This document shows positions 6,561 to 11,666 of a stretch of 12,000 bases of DNA, one piece after another; within the stretch, counting starts at the first letter, position 1, and each line of letters starts with the position of its first letter. Location of the stretch: assembly GCA_905221605.1 (NCBI GenBank), contig CAJNDS010001891.1, positions 448,001-460,000 of the forward strand, given 5' to 3'. The notes below the pieces were generated by a model. It ran no database searches. It was not told the DNA's origin and was given only the letters and a program-made list of their open reading frames with translations. Both the position numbers and the translations under genes were made by a program. Source of the DNA: Symbiodinium natans (Eukaryota > Sar > Dinophyceae > Suessiales > Symbiodiniaceae).

Positions 6561-6686
6561 GGGTACTTGGAGGTTCATGGGTAGCAAAAAGCAGGGTTAT
6601 AGGTACGGCAACTAGACTTTGGAAGTTAAAACCATTTAGAGTTTTTCTAACCCGACTTCGAATTACCAAGGGACGTCCAAGTAGCC
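6561..6686 (+). mobile_element. Possible small element with imperfect terminal inverted repeats
   Basis: The left end GGGTACTTGGAGGTTC (6561-6576) and the reverse complement of the right end (GGCTACTTGGACGTCC, 6671-6686) match at 13 of 16 positions. GAGGTTCATGGGTAG just inside the left end recurs at 4925-4939. No coding capacity. Confidence 0.35.
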
Positions 6687-6818
6687 ACTAGTGTTGGAGG
6701 GGGACTTAGGTCGAGCGTCAATGCAAGGTATATGGGGGCTCACGATCTTAGGGGGGGTACCTTATTGGGGTCCTTATTCTAAGGGGATCCTACTCTTTGA
6801 GGTCTATTTTAGGGGCCC

Positions 6819-6882
6819 CTAAACCCTAAACCCTAATTAAACCCTAAACCCTAAACCCTAAACCCTAAACCCTAAACCCTAT
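6819..6882 (-). repeat. CCCTAAA array
   Basis: Nine units, uniform except for an AATTAA interruption that also occurs in the array at 8097-8132. Confidence 0.9.
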
Positions 6883-7080
6883 TTTCGTAAACCCCCATAT
6901 GCGGGGTAGAAAGATTCAGGCTTCTGCGGCCTGTAAGGTCGGGCAGGCACGTCACTGAACCCAAAGAAACCCTTTTCAACCTTTGCCAGATGCACCTTCC
7001 AGCCGTCCCACAAAAATCACATATACCCAGGGCTTAGCGTTTCGTAAGGGTAGGGCTCTATCATGATTCCTGAACCCTAA
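6883..7080. other. Unique stretch downstream of the 7125-7208 exon
   Basis: No gene is recognised. It would be intron on the main model, or 3' untranslated sequence if the stop at 7109 is used. Confidence 0.35.
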
Positions 7081-7124
7081 ATCCTAAATCCGGGCTCTAA
7101 CTGGTTCTATCGAGGGGCAGCTGC

Positions 7125-7208
7125 CCGGGTCAGGCGCGCATTGCCGTAGATGTCTTCAAACATGTTGTGGTAGGCCTGGTTGAGCTGAGCTATCAGCAGG
7201 TTCCTCAG
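7125..7208 (-). CDS. Exon: channel-like post-S6 segment NLLIAQLNQAY
   Basis: After a TCTGCAG acceptor the minus strand reads LRNLLIAQLNQAYHNMFED, then IYGNARLTR. The NLLIA(Q/M) motif followed by an acidic/aromatic helix is typical of the cytoplasmic end of S6 in Ion_trans-type cation channels (TRP/polycystin-like). I recall similar G-ARL-R continuations in dinoflagellate predicted channels, but this is unchecked. If translation runs through, a stop occurs at 7109-7107 (after AAAPR). A GC donor at 7124 (after ACCCGG) would instead connect in phase 0 to VIVQVMAQ at 5816. I prefer the latter because the downstream tail exons then join in frame. An alternative start at 7203 follows AG before G. 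Confidence 0.65.
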
Positions 7209-7220
7209 CTGCAGAGGCTT

Positions 7221-7277
7221 GGGGTTTAGGGTTTTAGGGTTTTAGGTTTTAGGGTTTAGGGTTTCGGGTTTAGGGTG
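7221..7277 (+). repeat. Degenerate TTTAGGG array
   Basis: About eight units including TTTTAGGG. Confidence 0.85.
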
Positions 7278-7440
7278 ATAGGGCGTACATGCTGTGAAGG
7301 TTAGGTGTTGGAACAAGCTCGAAAGCCCCGTGAGGCGCGAAGAGCAGCTTTGGCCCGATTGTGGAAGGCCATCTAACACGACTTTTCTCCCACCCCAAGC
7401 CGTCCGAGGCGGCAAAGCCGCCCAAACCTATTCCTTTTAG
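7278..7440. other. Unique intron island
   Basis: The minus strand has a short frame (MAFHNRAKAALRASRGF) preceded by TTAG, but the flanks are of mid-intron type and the neighbouring exons join in phase without it. A GC-rich hairpin (GGCGGCTTTGCCGCC) lies at about 7407-7421. Confidence 0.3.
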
Positions 7441-7472
7441 GGTTTAGGCCTAAACTCAAGCCAACTGCTTAC

Positions 7473-7585
7473 TGTACATAAACTTCTTCATTCCGTCACG
7501 GTGGTCGCCAGCCTGGTTCAAAATCCACAGGCGGATGTGCAGAAAGGCCCAGATGGAGAAGCAGATGCCCAGAGAGGGGCCCGTG
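7473..7585 (-). CDS. Exon candidate: hydrophobic segment and DHRDGMKKF loop
   Basis: A pyrimidine-rich tract ending in TTAACAG gives a good acceptor. The frame then reads TGPSLG, ICFSIWAFLHIRLWILNQAG and DHRDGMKKFMY, a third hydrophobic stretch followed by a charged loop. Two donors are available: GTAAGC at 7472, the most canonical donor in the window, or GTACAG a few bases upstream. The latter ends the exon in phase 2 and joins in frame to the NLLIAQL exon when that starts at 7203. Entry phase matches the upstream exon. The frame stays open to the right as far as 7800. Confidence 0.52.
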
Positions 7586-7589
7586 CTGT

Positions 7590-7808
7590 TAACCAGCGAA
7601 AGGGGGGCTCGGGCGGCCGAGGGTGCAGGGCCAAGGCTCAGGGGGCAGCCCGGAACCAGACACTTCGAACAGCTTTTTTGGAGCACCGCCCTGCCTGAGC
7701 CGGCCTGAGGCCCCCGTCCCTGAGCATCCTGCGGTGAGGGGTCCGGGTCCTCCTGGCATGGGGGCCCTGGGGGTGCCCGCCAGCATCGGCTTGGGGCCAT
7801 CGAGGTCG
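7590..7808 (-). CDS. Possible GC-rich exon or exon extension
   Basis: The island is GC-rich and open in two minus-strand frames. One (FDLDGPKPMLAGTPRAPMPG, later GGAPKKLFEVSGSG) looks like a Pro/Gly-rich hydrophilic linker. The other is simply the upstream extension of the 7473-7585 exon frame. One could be a separate exon upstream of 7585, or the whole may be an intronic GC-rich tract. It sits directly beside a long uniform TTTAGGG array (7812-7910), consistent with an exon edge near 7805. Confidence 0.25.
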
Positions 7809-7811
7809 AAG

Positions 7812-7910
7812 TTTAGGGTTCAGGGTTTAGGGTTTAGGGTTTAGGGTTTAGGGTTTAGGGTTTAGGGTTTAGGGTTTAGGGTTTAGGGTTTAGGGTTTAG
7901 GGTTTAGGGT
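7812..7910 (+). repeat. Long uniform (TTTAGGG)n array
   Basis: About fourteen consecutive units, only one of them TTCAGGG. One of the longest uniform heptamer runs in the window. Confidence 0.93.
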
Positions 7911-8019
7911 TGGTGGGGGGGCATTTCTGATGCGCTGAAGGCACAGACAAACCTGCAACGTCCAACCCAAGGCGTCCAGGCCTTGAAGACTTCCCCCCTG
8001 AAGCTTCCCTGAACCTTGC

Positions 8020-8079
8020 TTGTCCAGTATCCTAGGTTGTATAGGGATGATAAGGCCCCAACCAGGTGAAAGGTTACCT
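8020..8079 (+). repeat. Dispersed repeat, copy 2 (partner at 642-724)
   Basis: Shares TTGTCCAGTATCCTAG, GGGATGATAAGGCCCC and AAAGGTTACCT with the copy at 642-724, missing a middle portion. Confidence 0.6.
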
Positions 8080-8096
8080 ACTCTACTACTAAGGAG

Positions 8097-8129
8097 CCCT
8101 AAACCCTAAACCCTAATTAAACCCTAAAC
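8097..8129 (-). repeat. CCCTAAA array at intron 5' end
   Basis: Four units with an AATTAA interruption. It provides the GTTTAGGG donor of the 8130-8200 exon. Confidence 0.88.
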
Positions 8130-8200
8130 CCTCCTGACATGAACAGTCCAGGGATCAGCAAAAAGATGAAAACCAAGGCCACGAAGATGGAGATGGCAAC
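8130..8200 (-). CDS. Exon candidate: transmembrane helix
   Basis: After a GCATCAG acceptor the minus-strand frame reads VAISIFVALVFIFLLIPGLF, then MSG. This is an unmistakable membrane-helix composition ending in a turn. The donor is GTTTAGGG, the first telomere-like unit itself, at 8129-8128. The exon is 71 nt and ends in phase 2, which matches the phase-1 entry of the next exon at 7585 and reconstitutes a Gly codon. The sequence resembles the first helix at 11577-11518 in spirit only (acceptor then GTx, 20 apolar residues), not clearly by homology. Confidence 0.55.
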
Positions 8201-8218
8201 CTGATGCCACATTGGTTT

Positions 8219-8295
8219 CGGGTTTAGGGTTTAGGGTTTAGGGCTTAGGGTTTAGGGTTTAGGGTTTAGGGTTTAGGGCCTAGGGTCTAGGGCCG
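8219..8295 (+). repeat. TTTAGGG array
   Basis: About ten units ending in CCTAGGG/TCTAGGG variants. Confidence 0.88.
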
Positions 8296-8340
8296 AGGCG
8301 ACGCAAAACTAGCCAGGGTTTAGGGCTTGGGGCTTACGCC

Positions 8341-8455
8341 CCAAGGTTCCTTGCTAGACCGCTGTTCTAGGTAGACCCTCAGCCCAGGAACAAATATTAT
8401 AACAAGGGTGCCCTTTTGGGGTTGGTTACTTGGTAGTTACTTGGCAAGGGAACCT
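8341..8455. mobile_element. Possible small element with inverted ends
   Basis: CCAAGGTTCCTTGC (8341-8354) is inverted as TTGGCAAGGGAACCT (8441-8455) with one extra G. Related GCAGGCAAGG(G)AACC motifs occur at about 1076 and 1238. No coding capacity. The evidence is limited to the ends. Confidence 0.3.
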
Positions 8456-8522
8456 AGATCCAAAAAATGGGCATAGCGTACCCTAAACTTTCAACCCCAA
8501 ACCCCAAACCCCAAACCTAAAC

Positions 8523-8598
8523 CCAAGGTTTTGACAGTCAAGGGCACCAGCACGGCGACCTCCACCTGGAAATCCTCATAGTGCCTGGGCCGCATGGT
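8523..8598 (-). CDS. Exon candidate: pre-membrane segment (YEDFQVEVAVLVPL)
   Basis: The minus strand is open from a CCTTAG acceptor: TMRPRHYEDFQVEVAVLVPL, then TVKTLG into the first repeat. Alternative acceptors ending in AG before G lie at 8584 and 8565. The donor may be GTTTAGG at 8522, or GTCAAA at about 8538, which would join in phase 0 to the next exon. The C-terminal half is hydrophobic and could lead into the helix encoded by the next exon. CCCCAAA/CCTAAA repeats lie on the left and GGGCTTAGGG/GGGCTTGGGG repeats on the right. Confidence 0.42.
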
Positions 8599-8635
8599 CT
8601 AAGGGAAGTTTCATGGTCCCTGAATATGGCCTTTT

Positions 8636-8765
8636 TGGGCTTAGGGCTTGGGGCTTGGGGCTTGGGGCTTAGGGCTTAGGGCTGAGGGCTGAGGGCTTAG
8701 GGCTGTGCCTAGGGCTTAGGGCTAAGTTTAAGGTTTAGGGTTTAGGGTGTGGGGCTTAGGGTTTA
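8636..8765 (+). repeat. GGGCTTGGGG/GGGCTTA/GGGCTGA variant arrays
   Basis: Successive homogenised blocks of CTTGGGG, CTTAGGG and CTGAGGG heptamers, then TTTAGGG. Confidence 0.88.
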
Positions 8766-8934
8766 GGATTCTGAAGTATGGGCCCTTGGGTTTTGTTGGG
8801 TATGTAAGGGGTATAAGGTTTCCCCCCTTAAGGGCCCATATAAAGGGACCATGTACCTACCCTAAGACGCATTTTCCTCAAATTTGTGTAAAGGACAGTA
8901 AAAATACTAATTTGTCTCTTTTAAATGCGTATGT

Positions 8935-9015
8935 CCTGCAAAATGCTGGGTTTTGCAGCATTTCGGCAGCGTTAACTGTAGTGTTAACTGAGTGTTAACG
9001 GAGCGTTAACTGTCA
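8935..9015 (+). repeat. Minisatellite-bearing dispersed repeat, copy 1
   Basis: TTTTGCAGCATTTCGGCAGC leads into four tandem units of 11-12 bp, (GC/GT)GTTAAC(T/G)G-, ending in TGTCA. The same lead sequence and the same order of unit types recur at 11815-11890 with GTTGAC in place of GTTAAC. Confidence 0.75.
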
Positions 9016-9227
9016 CACTAATCCAGAGTACACCAGGAGCTCACAAGGCAGTGGAATGGAACGGACGACTTGAATCGAAGTGGAGTATATACCCGTCACG
9101 CAATGGAAAAAAAAAGGCGTGCTGAAACGGTTTGCTCTGCATCCACGCGATGTTACACGTCACAGGAAACCTGGTGATGTCCAGTACATACACAGGCTGC
9201 TTTTGTCATCTCAGCAAAAGGATCCTG

Positions 9228-9475
9228 TCGGTTGATGGAGGAAATCTTGCACCACCTAATCAATAACGACTAACACGACACATGAGCATAACCCCGTACC
9301 ACCTTTTAATATTGACGATGACGGATACCGAGGTGGTACAAGATTTTTGTCATTGGAACCCACGGCGCTTCCGAGGAAGAACAAGCAATATTAAAACGGG
9401 GGTATGGGGTGTCTGCTTTGCTCGGCCACTTGAAGCGGTGCAAGATTTCCTCCATCAACAGTATGAACGGGCCTT
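9228..9475. mobile_element. Compound foldback element
   Basis: A 23-bp stretch (9231-9253) occurs as an exact reverse complement at 9437-9459. A second nested pair (9304-9314 with 9386-9396, TTTTAATATTG/CAATATTAAAA) lies inside. A third, diverged copy of the same unit sits in direct orientation at 9330-9346 (GAGGTGGTACAAGATTT). The RNA or single strand would form a long hairpin. An open frame crosses it on the plus strand (9282-9719) but it encodes only this repeat structure and the next element, so I do not call it a gene. Confidence 0.65.
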
Positions 9476-9681
9476 TCCCAAGACAGGGGTGCTGCTTCTG
9501 CACCCAAAAAGCAAAATCTCCTTTTTCTGGACCTCCCCTCCCATTACAAACAACACATTACTTGAACAGCAGCTACCTGATGTGGAGCCATCCTGCGGGT
9601 TTCAGAGAGGAGATTACGGATACGTCTCGGGACTCCGCGGAATTCTCAGAGGGTGGCGCACTCCAGGGACACTCATTGGGA

Positions 9682-9770
9682 TGTTCCCCCCTTATACTGA
9701 CAGTCCTTTATCGGGATGATAGTACCCTATTATAATCCCTATTAAGGGCTGTTAGGATAAGGGGGAACAG
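9682..9770 (+). mobile_element. MITE-like hairpin element, full copy
   Basis: Terminal inverted repeats of about 24 bp: the left end reads GTTCCCCCCTTATACTGACA then GTCC; the right end is the reverse complement of GTTCCCCCTTATCCTAACAG then CC. The interior (GGGATGATAGTA with TATTATAATCCC) is also self-complementary, so the whole of about 89 bp folds into one hairpin. No coding capacity, as for non-autonomous elements. Related copies are at 9956 and 5446. Confidence 0.75.
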
Positions 9771-9955
9771 TAGGAAAAACACACGCAAGAGTCCGAGACC
9801 CAAATCCGTGGTAACACACACCGCGAAACCCCACACGGCGGTGCGCACCCGTTGAGCAAACCCTCAAAACCTAAATCGTAAACTCTCGGGAACAAACCTT
9901 TAGACAAACCCCTGGACCCTAATTCCTCCTCAACCCTGAAGCCCTAAACTTAGGA

Positions 9956-10018
9956 TGTTCGCCCTTATACTAACAGTCCGTAATAGGGATTATGAGAGGG
10001 GGCACTGTTAAGGGGGAA
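9956..10018 (+). mobile_element. MITE-like hairpin element, shorter copy
   Basis: The left end GTTCGCCCTTATACTAACAG then TCC matches the copies at 9682 and 5446. The right end, reversed (CTTCCCCCTTAACAGTGCC), matches the left apart from a 3-base gap. Core TAATAGGGATTATGAGAGGG. About 63 bp. Confidence 0.7.
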
Positions 10019-10100
10019 GATCCCAACCTTTAACCCTAAACCCTGAACCCTAAACGCGAAAACCCTGCCCTTATTTCCCTAAACCCTAAACCCTAATTCC

Positions 10101-10183
10101 TGACAATTCTTCTGCTGGGACAGGCGCGTATTTGGGAACATGCCCAAGGAAATCTGAAGGAGCGCACGCATCCACGTGACCAC
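10101..10183 (-). CDS. Exon candidate: basic amphipathic segment (WMRALLQISLGMFP)
   Basis: The minus strand reads VVTWMRALLQISLGMFPNTR and continues LSQQKNCQ after a GCGCCAG acceptor followed by GTG. The frame is also open upstream (KRQDPAKRQ), so the true 5' edge may lie further right. Possible donors are GTCCCAG (about 10122), GTCAGG (10104) or GA at 10100, so the 3' edge is soft. The segment is basic and amphipathic, as expected of a linker beside the membrane. A weaker relative of its core, MR-L---LGM-P, appears at 414-451. The exon has CCCTAAA repeats on the left and TTTAGGG on the right. Confidence 0.42.
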
Positions 10184-10210
10184 CTGGCGCTTCGCTGGAT
10201 CTTGACGCTT

Positions 10211-10465
10211 CAGGTTTAGGGTTTAGGGTTTAGGGTTGAGGGTTGAGGGTTTAGGGTTTAGGGTTTAGGGTTCAGGGTTTAGGGTTCAGGGTTTAGGGTT
10301 TAGGGTTTTGGGGTTTAGGGTTTAGGGTTGAGGGTTGAGGGTTTGGGGTTTGGGGTTTAGGGTTTAGGGTTTAGGGTTGAGGGGTTAGGGTTGAGGGTTG
10401 AGGGTTTAGGGTTGAGGGTTTCGGGTTGCGGGTTTCAGGCTTAGGGCTTAAGATTTAGGGGTCAG
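10211..10465 (+). repeat. Long degenerate TTTAGGG array
   Basis: About thirty-five units with interleaved TTGAGGG, TTCAGGG and TTTGGGG variants. Pairs such as TTTAGGGTTCAGGG recur, suggesting short higher-order duplications. Confidence 0.9.
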
Positions 10466-10535
10466 GGCTTACTGCAGAGTTAGTGTTGCTGGGCCGTGCA
10501 ACTGGCTACGACGGGCCTCACCCTAAACCCCTACA
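10466..10535 (-). other. Short island with a GTAAG donor-like site
   Basis: The minus strand reads ARRSQLHGPATLTLQ up to a GTAAGC site after GTGAG, which would be a tidy small exon. However, the flanks have the opposite polarity (TTTAGGG left, CCCTAAA right), so I leave it as intronic. Confidence 0.2.
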
Positions 10536-10539
10536 CCCA

Positions 10540-10612
10540 AACTTAGGGTTTAGGGCTTAGGGTTTAGGGTTTAGGGTTTAGGGTTTTAGGGCTTGGGGTC
10601 TAGGGTCTAAAT
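10540..10612 (+). repeat. TTTAGGG array
   Basis: About ten units, degenerate at the right edge. Confidence 0.85.
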
Positions 10613-10785
10613 TTAGGCTATCGGAAGCGTTTGGGTGCTAAAACCTCACCACTTTTCTCTGAGCCTTGAATCTGAGATGCAGTCTTGCGGTTTAGGGTTT
10701 AAGGTTTAGGAAGCTTAGGGTCCAGGAGTAGGGCTTCCTGATAGACAGGATGCCTTTGGGGTACTTGAGGTCTATGAGGGGAACT

Positions 10786-10888
10786 CCCCCGCCCCCCCGC
10801 CCCCCCGCCCGCCCCCCCGCCCGCCCCCCCGCCCCCGCCCCCCCGCCCCCCCCCCCCCGCCCCCCCGCCCCCCGCCCCCCCCGCCCCT
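10786..10888 (-). repeat. C-rich low-complexity tract (CCCCCCG)n
   Basis: About 100 bp of almost pure C interrupted by single G, mostly with period 7 or 4. The minus strand carries dense G-runs (G-quadruplex potential) and the plus strand i-motif potential. The glycine-rich minus-strand frame is compositional. Confidence 0.9.
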
Positions 10889-10922
10889 GCCAGAAGTGAC
10901 GCCTTCATGGATTCAAGGCAGT

Positions 10923-10980
10923 AGCCCTAAACCCTAAACCCTAAACCCTAAACCCTAAACCCCTAAACCCTAGGCCCTAG
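10923..10980 (-). repeat. CCCTAAA array
   Basis: Seven units, then CCCTAGG variants. Confidence 0.9.
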
Positions 10981-10992
10981 ACTGCTATAAGC

Positions 10993-11042
10993 CTGAATAT
11001 CGATGCAGGGACCCAAGGAACCCGAGCAGGAAAAGCACCCAA
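10993..11042 (-). CDS. Weak exon candidate between 11179 and 10183
   Basis: After an ACCGCAG acceptor, two minus-strand frames are open to a GC donor at 10992. One is strongly hydrophobic (SWVLFLLGFLGSLHRYS) and would be another membrane helix. The other (GCFSCSGSLGPCIDIQ) fits the phases of the neighbouring candidates better: phase 2 in, phase 0 out. The flanking repeats are CCCTAAA on the left and only a degenerate TTGAGGACTTGGGG on the right. The piece may instead be intronic. Without transcript data I cannot choose the frame. Confidence 0.2.
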
Positions 11043-11063
11043 CTGCGGTTGAGGACTTGGGGC

Positions 11064-11155
11064 CCTAAACCCTAAACCCTGAACCCTAAACCCTAAACCC
11101 TAAACCCTAAACCCTAAACCCTAAACCCTAAGCCCTAAACCCTAAACCCTAAACG
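11064..11155 (-). repeat. CCCTAAA array
   Basis: About thirteen units, nearly uniform (one CCCTGAA, one CCCTAAG), ending next to the 11179-11233 exon candidate. Confidence 0.92.
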
Positions 11156-11178
11156 CCTGCTCTCTGGGCGCCCTAAGC

Positions 11179-11233
11179 AAGCCGGAGCCACCGACTCGAA
11201 GTTGGCGATGTGGTGGTTCAGCGCCGAAATGGC
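11179..11233 (-). CDS. Exon candidate: soluble helical segment of the same gene
   Basis: The minus-strand frame reads AISALNHHIANFESVAPA after an AAAG acceptor followed by GCC, and stays open upstream (SRAK). A GC-type donor is plausible where repeat-like GCTTAGGG begins at 11178, although an earlier GC at 11182 would also serve. Repeats are CCCTAAA on the left and TTTAGGG on the right, the exon pattern seen throughout the window. The peptide looks like an amphipathic loop or helix next to the upstream membrane segment. The family is not recognised from this piece alone. The donor is uncertain and the phase into the next exon is unresolved. Confidence 0.42.
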
Positions 11234-11517
11234 CTTTGCGCGACTTTGGGCATAGGGTTTAGGGTTTAGGGTTTAGGGTTTGGGGTTTGGGGTATCGGGT
11301 TTAGGGTTAAGATTTGAGGGTTTAGGGTTTAAGATTTAGGGTTGAGGGTTTAAGGTTTCGGCTTTAGGGCGTCTAGGGCGCAGGGTTTAGGATCTTAGGG
11401 CTTCAGGGGCTAGGGTGGAGGGCTTAAGGGTCTAAGGACCCTGAACCCGAAACCCAAACCGCTAAACCCCAAGCCCTAAACCCCAAACCACTACACCCCA
11501 AGCCCTAAGCCCTAAGC
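11234..11517 (-). repeat. Intron made almost entirely of inverted telomere-like repeats
   Basis: Between two exon candidates lie about 284 bp with practically no unique sequence. In transcript sense the first part is GGGCTTA/GGGGTTT/GGGTTTC-type heptamers. It flips near 11430-11440 (transcript-sense AGGGTCC then TTAGACCC), and the rest is CCCTAAA-type heptamers up to the acceptor. The halves are complementary apart from scattered variants, so the RNA could form one long hairpin with both splice sites at its base. It begins with GC (GCTTAGGG) and ends in AG followed by G. Confidence 0.55.
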
Positions 11518-11577
11518 CCAAGCGGCTGTCGAGAAGGCTAGGATCAGAAAGACCAGGGCGAGGACGAAGAGGCCCAC
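11518..11577 (-). CDS. Exon candidate: transmembrane helix of a membrane protein
   Basis: Read on the minus strand, the island gives one uninterrupted hydrophobic segment, VGLFVLALVFLILAFSTAAW, long enough for a single membrane helix. The acceptor would be GAGCAG followed by GTGGGC. The donor would be a GC donor at the first repeat copy (GCTTAGGG), directly after the Trp codon, so the exon is 60 nt in phase 0. It is the most upstream convincing exon of the proposed minus-strand channel-like gene. The start codon is not in it, and no obvious first exon is seen to the right. The island has CCCTAAG-type repeats on its left and TTTAGGG repeats on its right, like the other exons. Seen: the open, hydrophobic frame. 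Inferred: exon status and its link to the exons below. Confidence 0.5.
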
Positions 11578-11588
11578 CTGCTCCGAGT

Positions 11589-11666
11589 TTGAGGGTTTAG
11601 GGTTTAGGGTTTAGGGTTTAGGGTTTAGGGTTTAGGGTTTAGGGTTTAGGGTTTAGGGTTAGGGGT
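11589..11666 (+). repeat. Uniform (TTTAGGG)n array
   Basis: About ten uniform units directly to the right of the most upstream exon candidate. In transcript sense this is the 3' arm of the preceding intron. Confidence 0.92.

Larger units (their letters stand above)
9016..10100. other. Large intron segment rich in mobile-element-like sequence
   Basis: Apart from the elements listed separately, this holds unique sequence and scattered CCCTAAA/CCCTCAAA units (about 9860-9950, 10030-10100). There is no TTTAGGG array for about 1.4 kb to the right of 8765, the longest array-free stretch in the window. No gene is recognised. Confidence 0.45.

Noticed and set aside
6323-6691. Overlapping long open frames on both strands (FGVWGLG and PNPKPQT periods)
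   Set aside because: They are translations of the (TTTGGGG)n array in several frames, which is not evidence of coding.
7107-7124. Stop codon after TRAAAPR as the protein's end
   Set aside because: A GC donor just upstream lets the frame continue into several tail exons that fit in phase. I keep the stop only as an alternative.
9282-9719. 145-codon plus-strand open frame
   Set aside because: It is built across a foldback repeat and ends in a MITE-like element. Its internal E-VQDF duplication mirrors the DNA repeat, so chance openness is more likely than a gene.
10699-10908. Glycine-rich minus-strand frame
   Set aside because: Produced by the C-rich low-complexity tract; no splice or start context.
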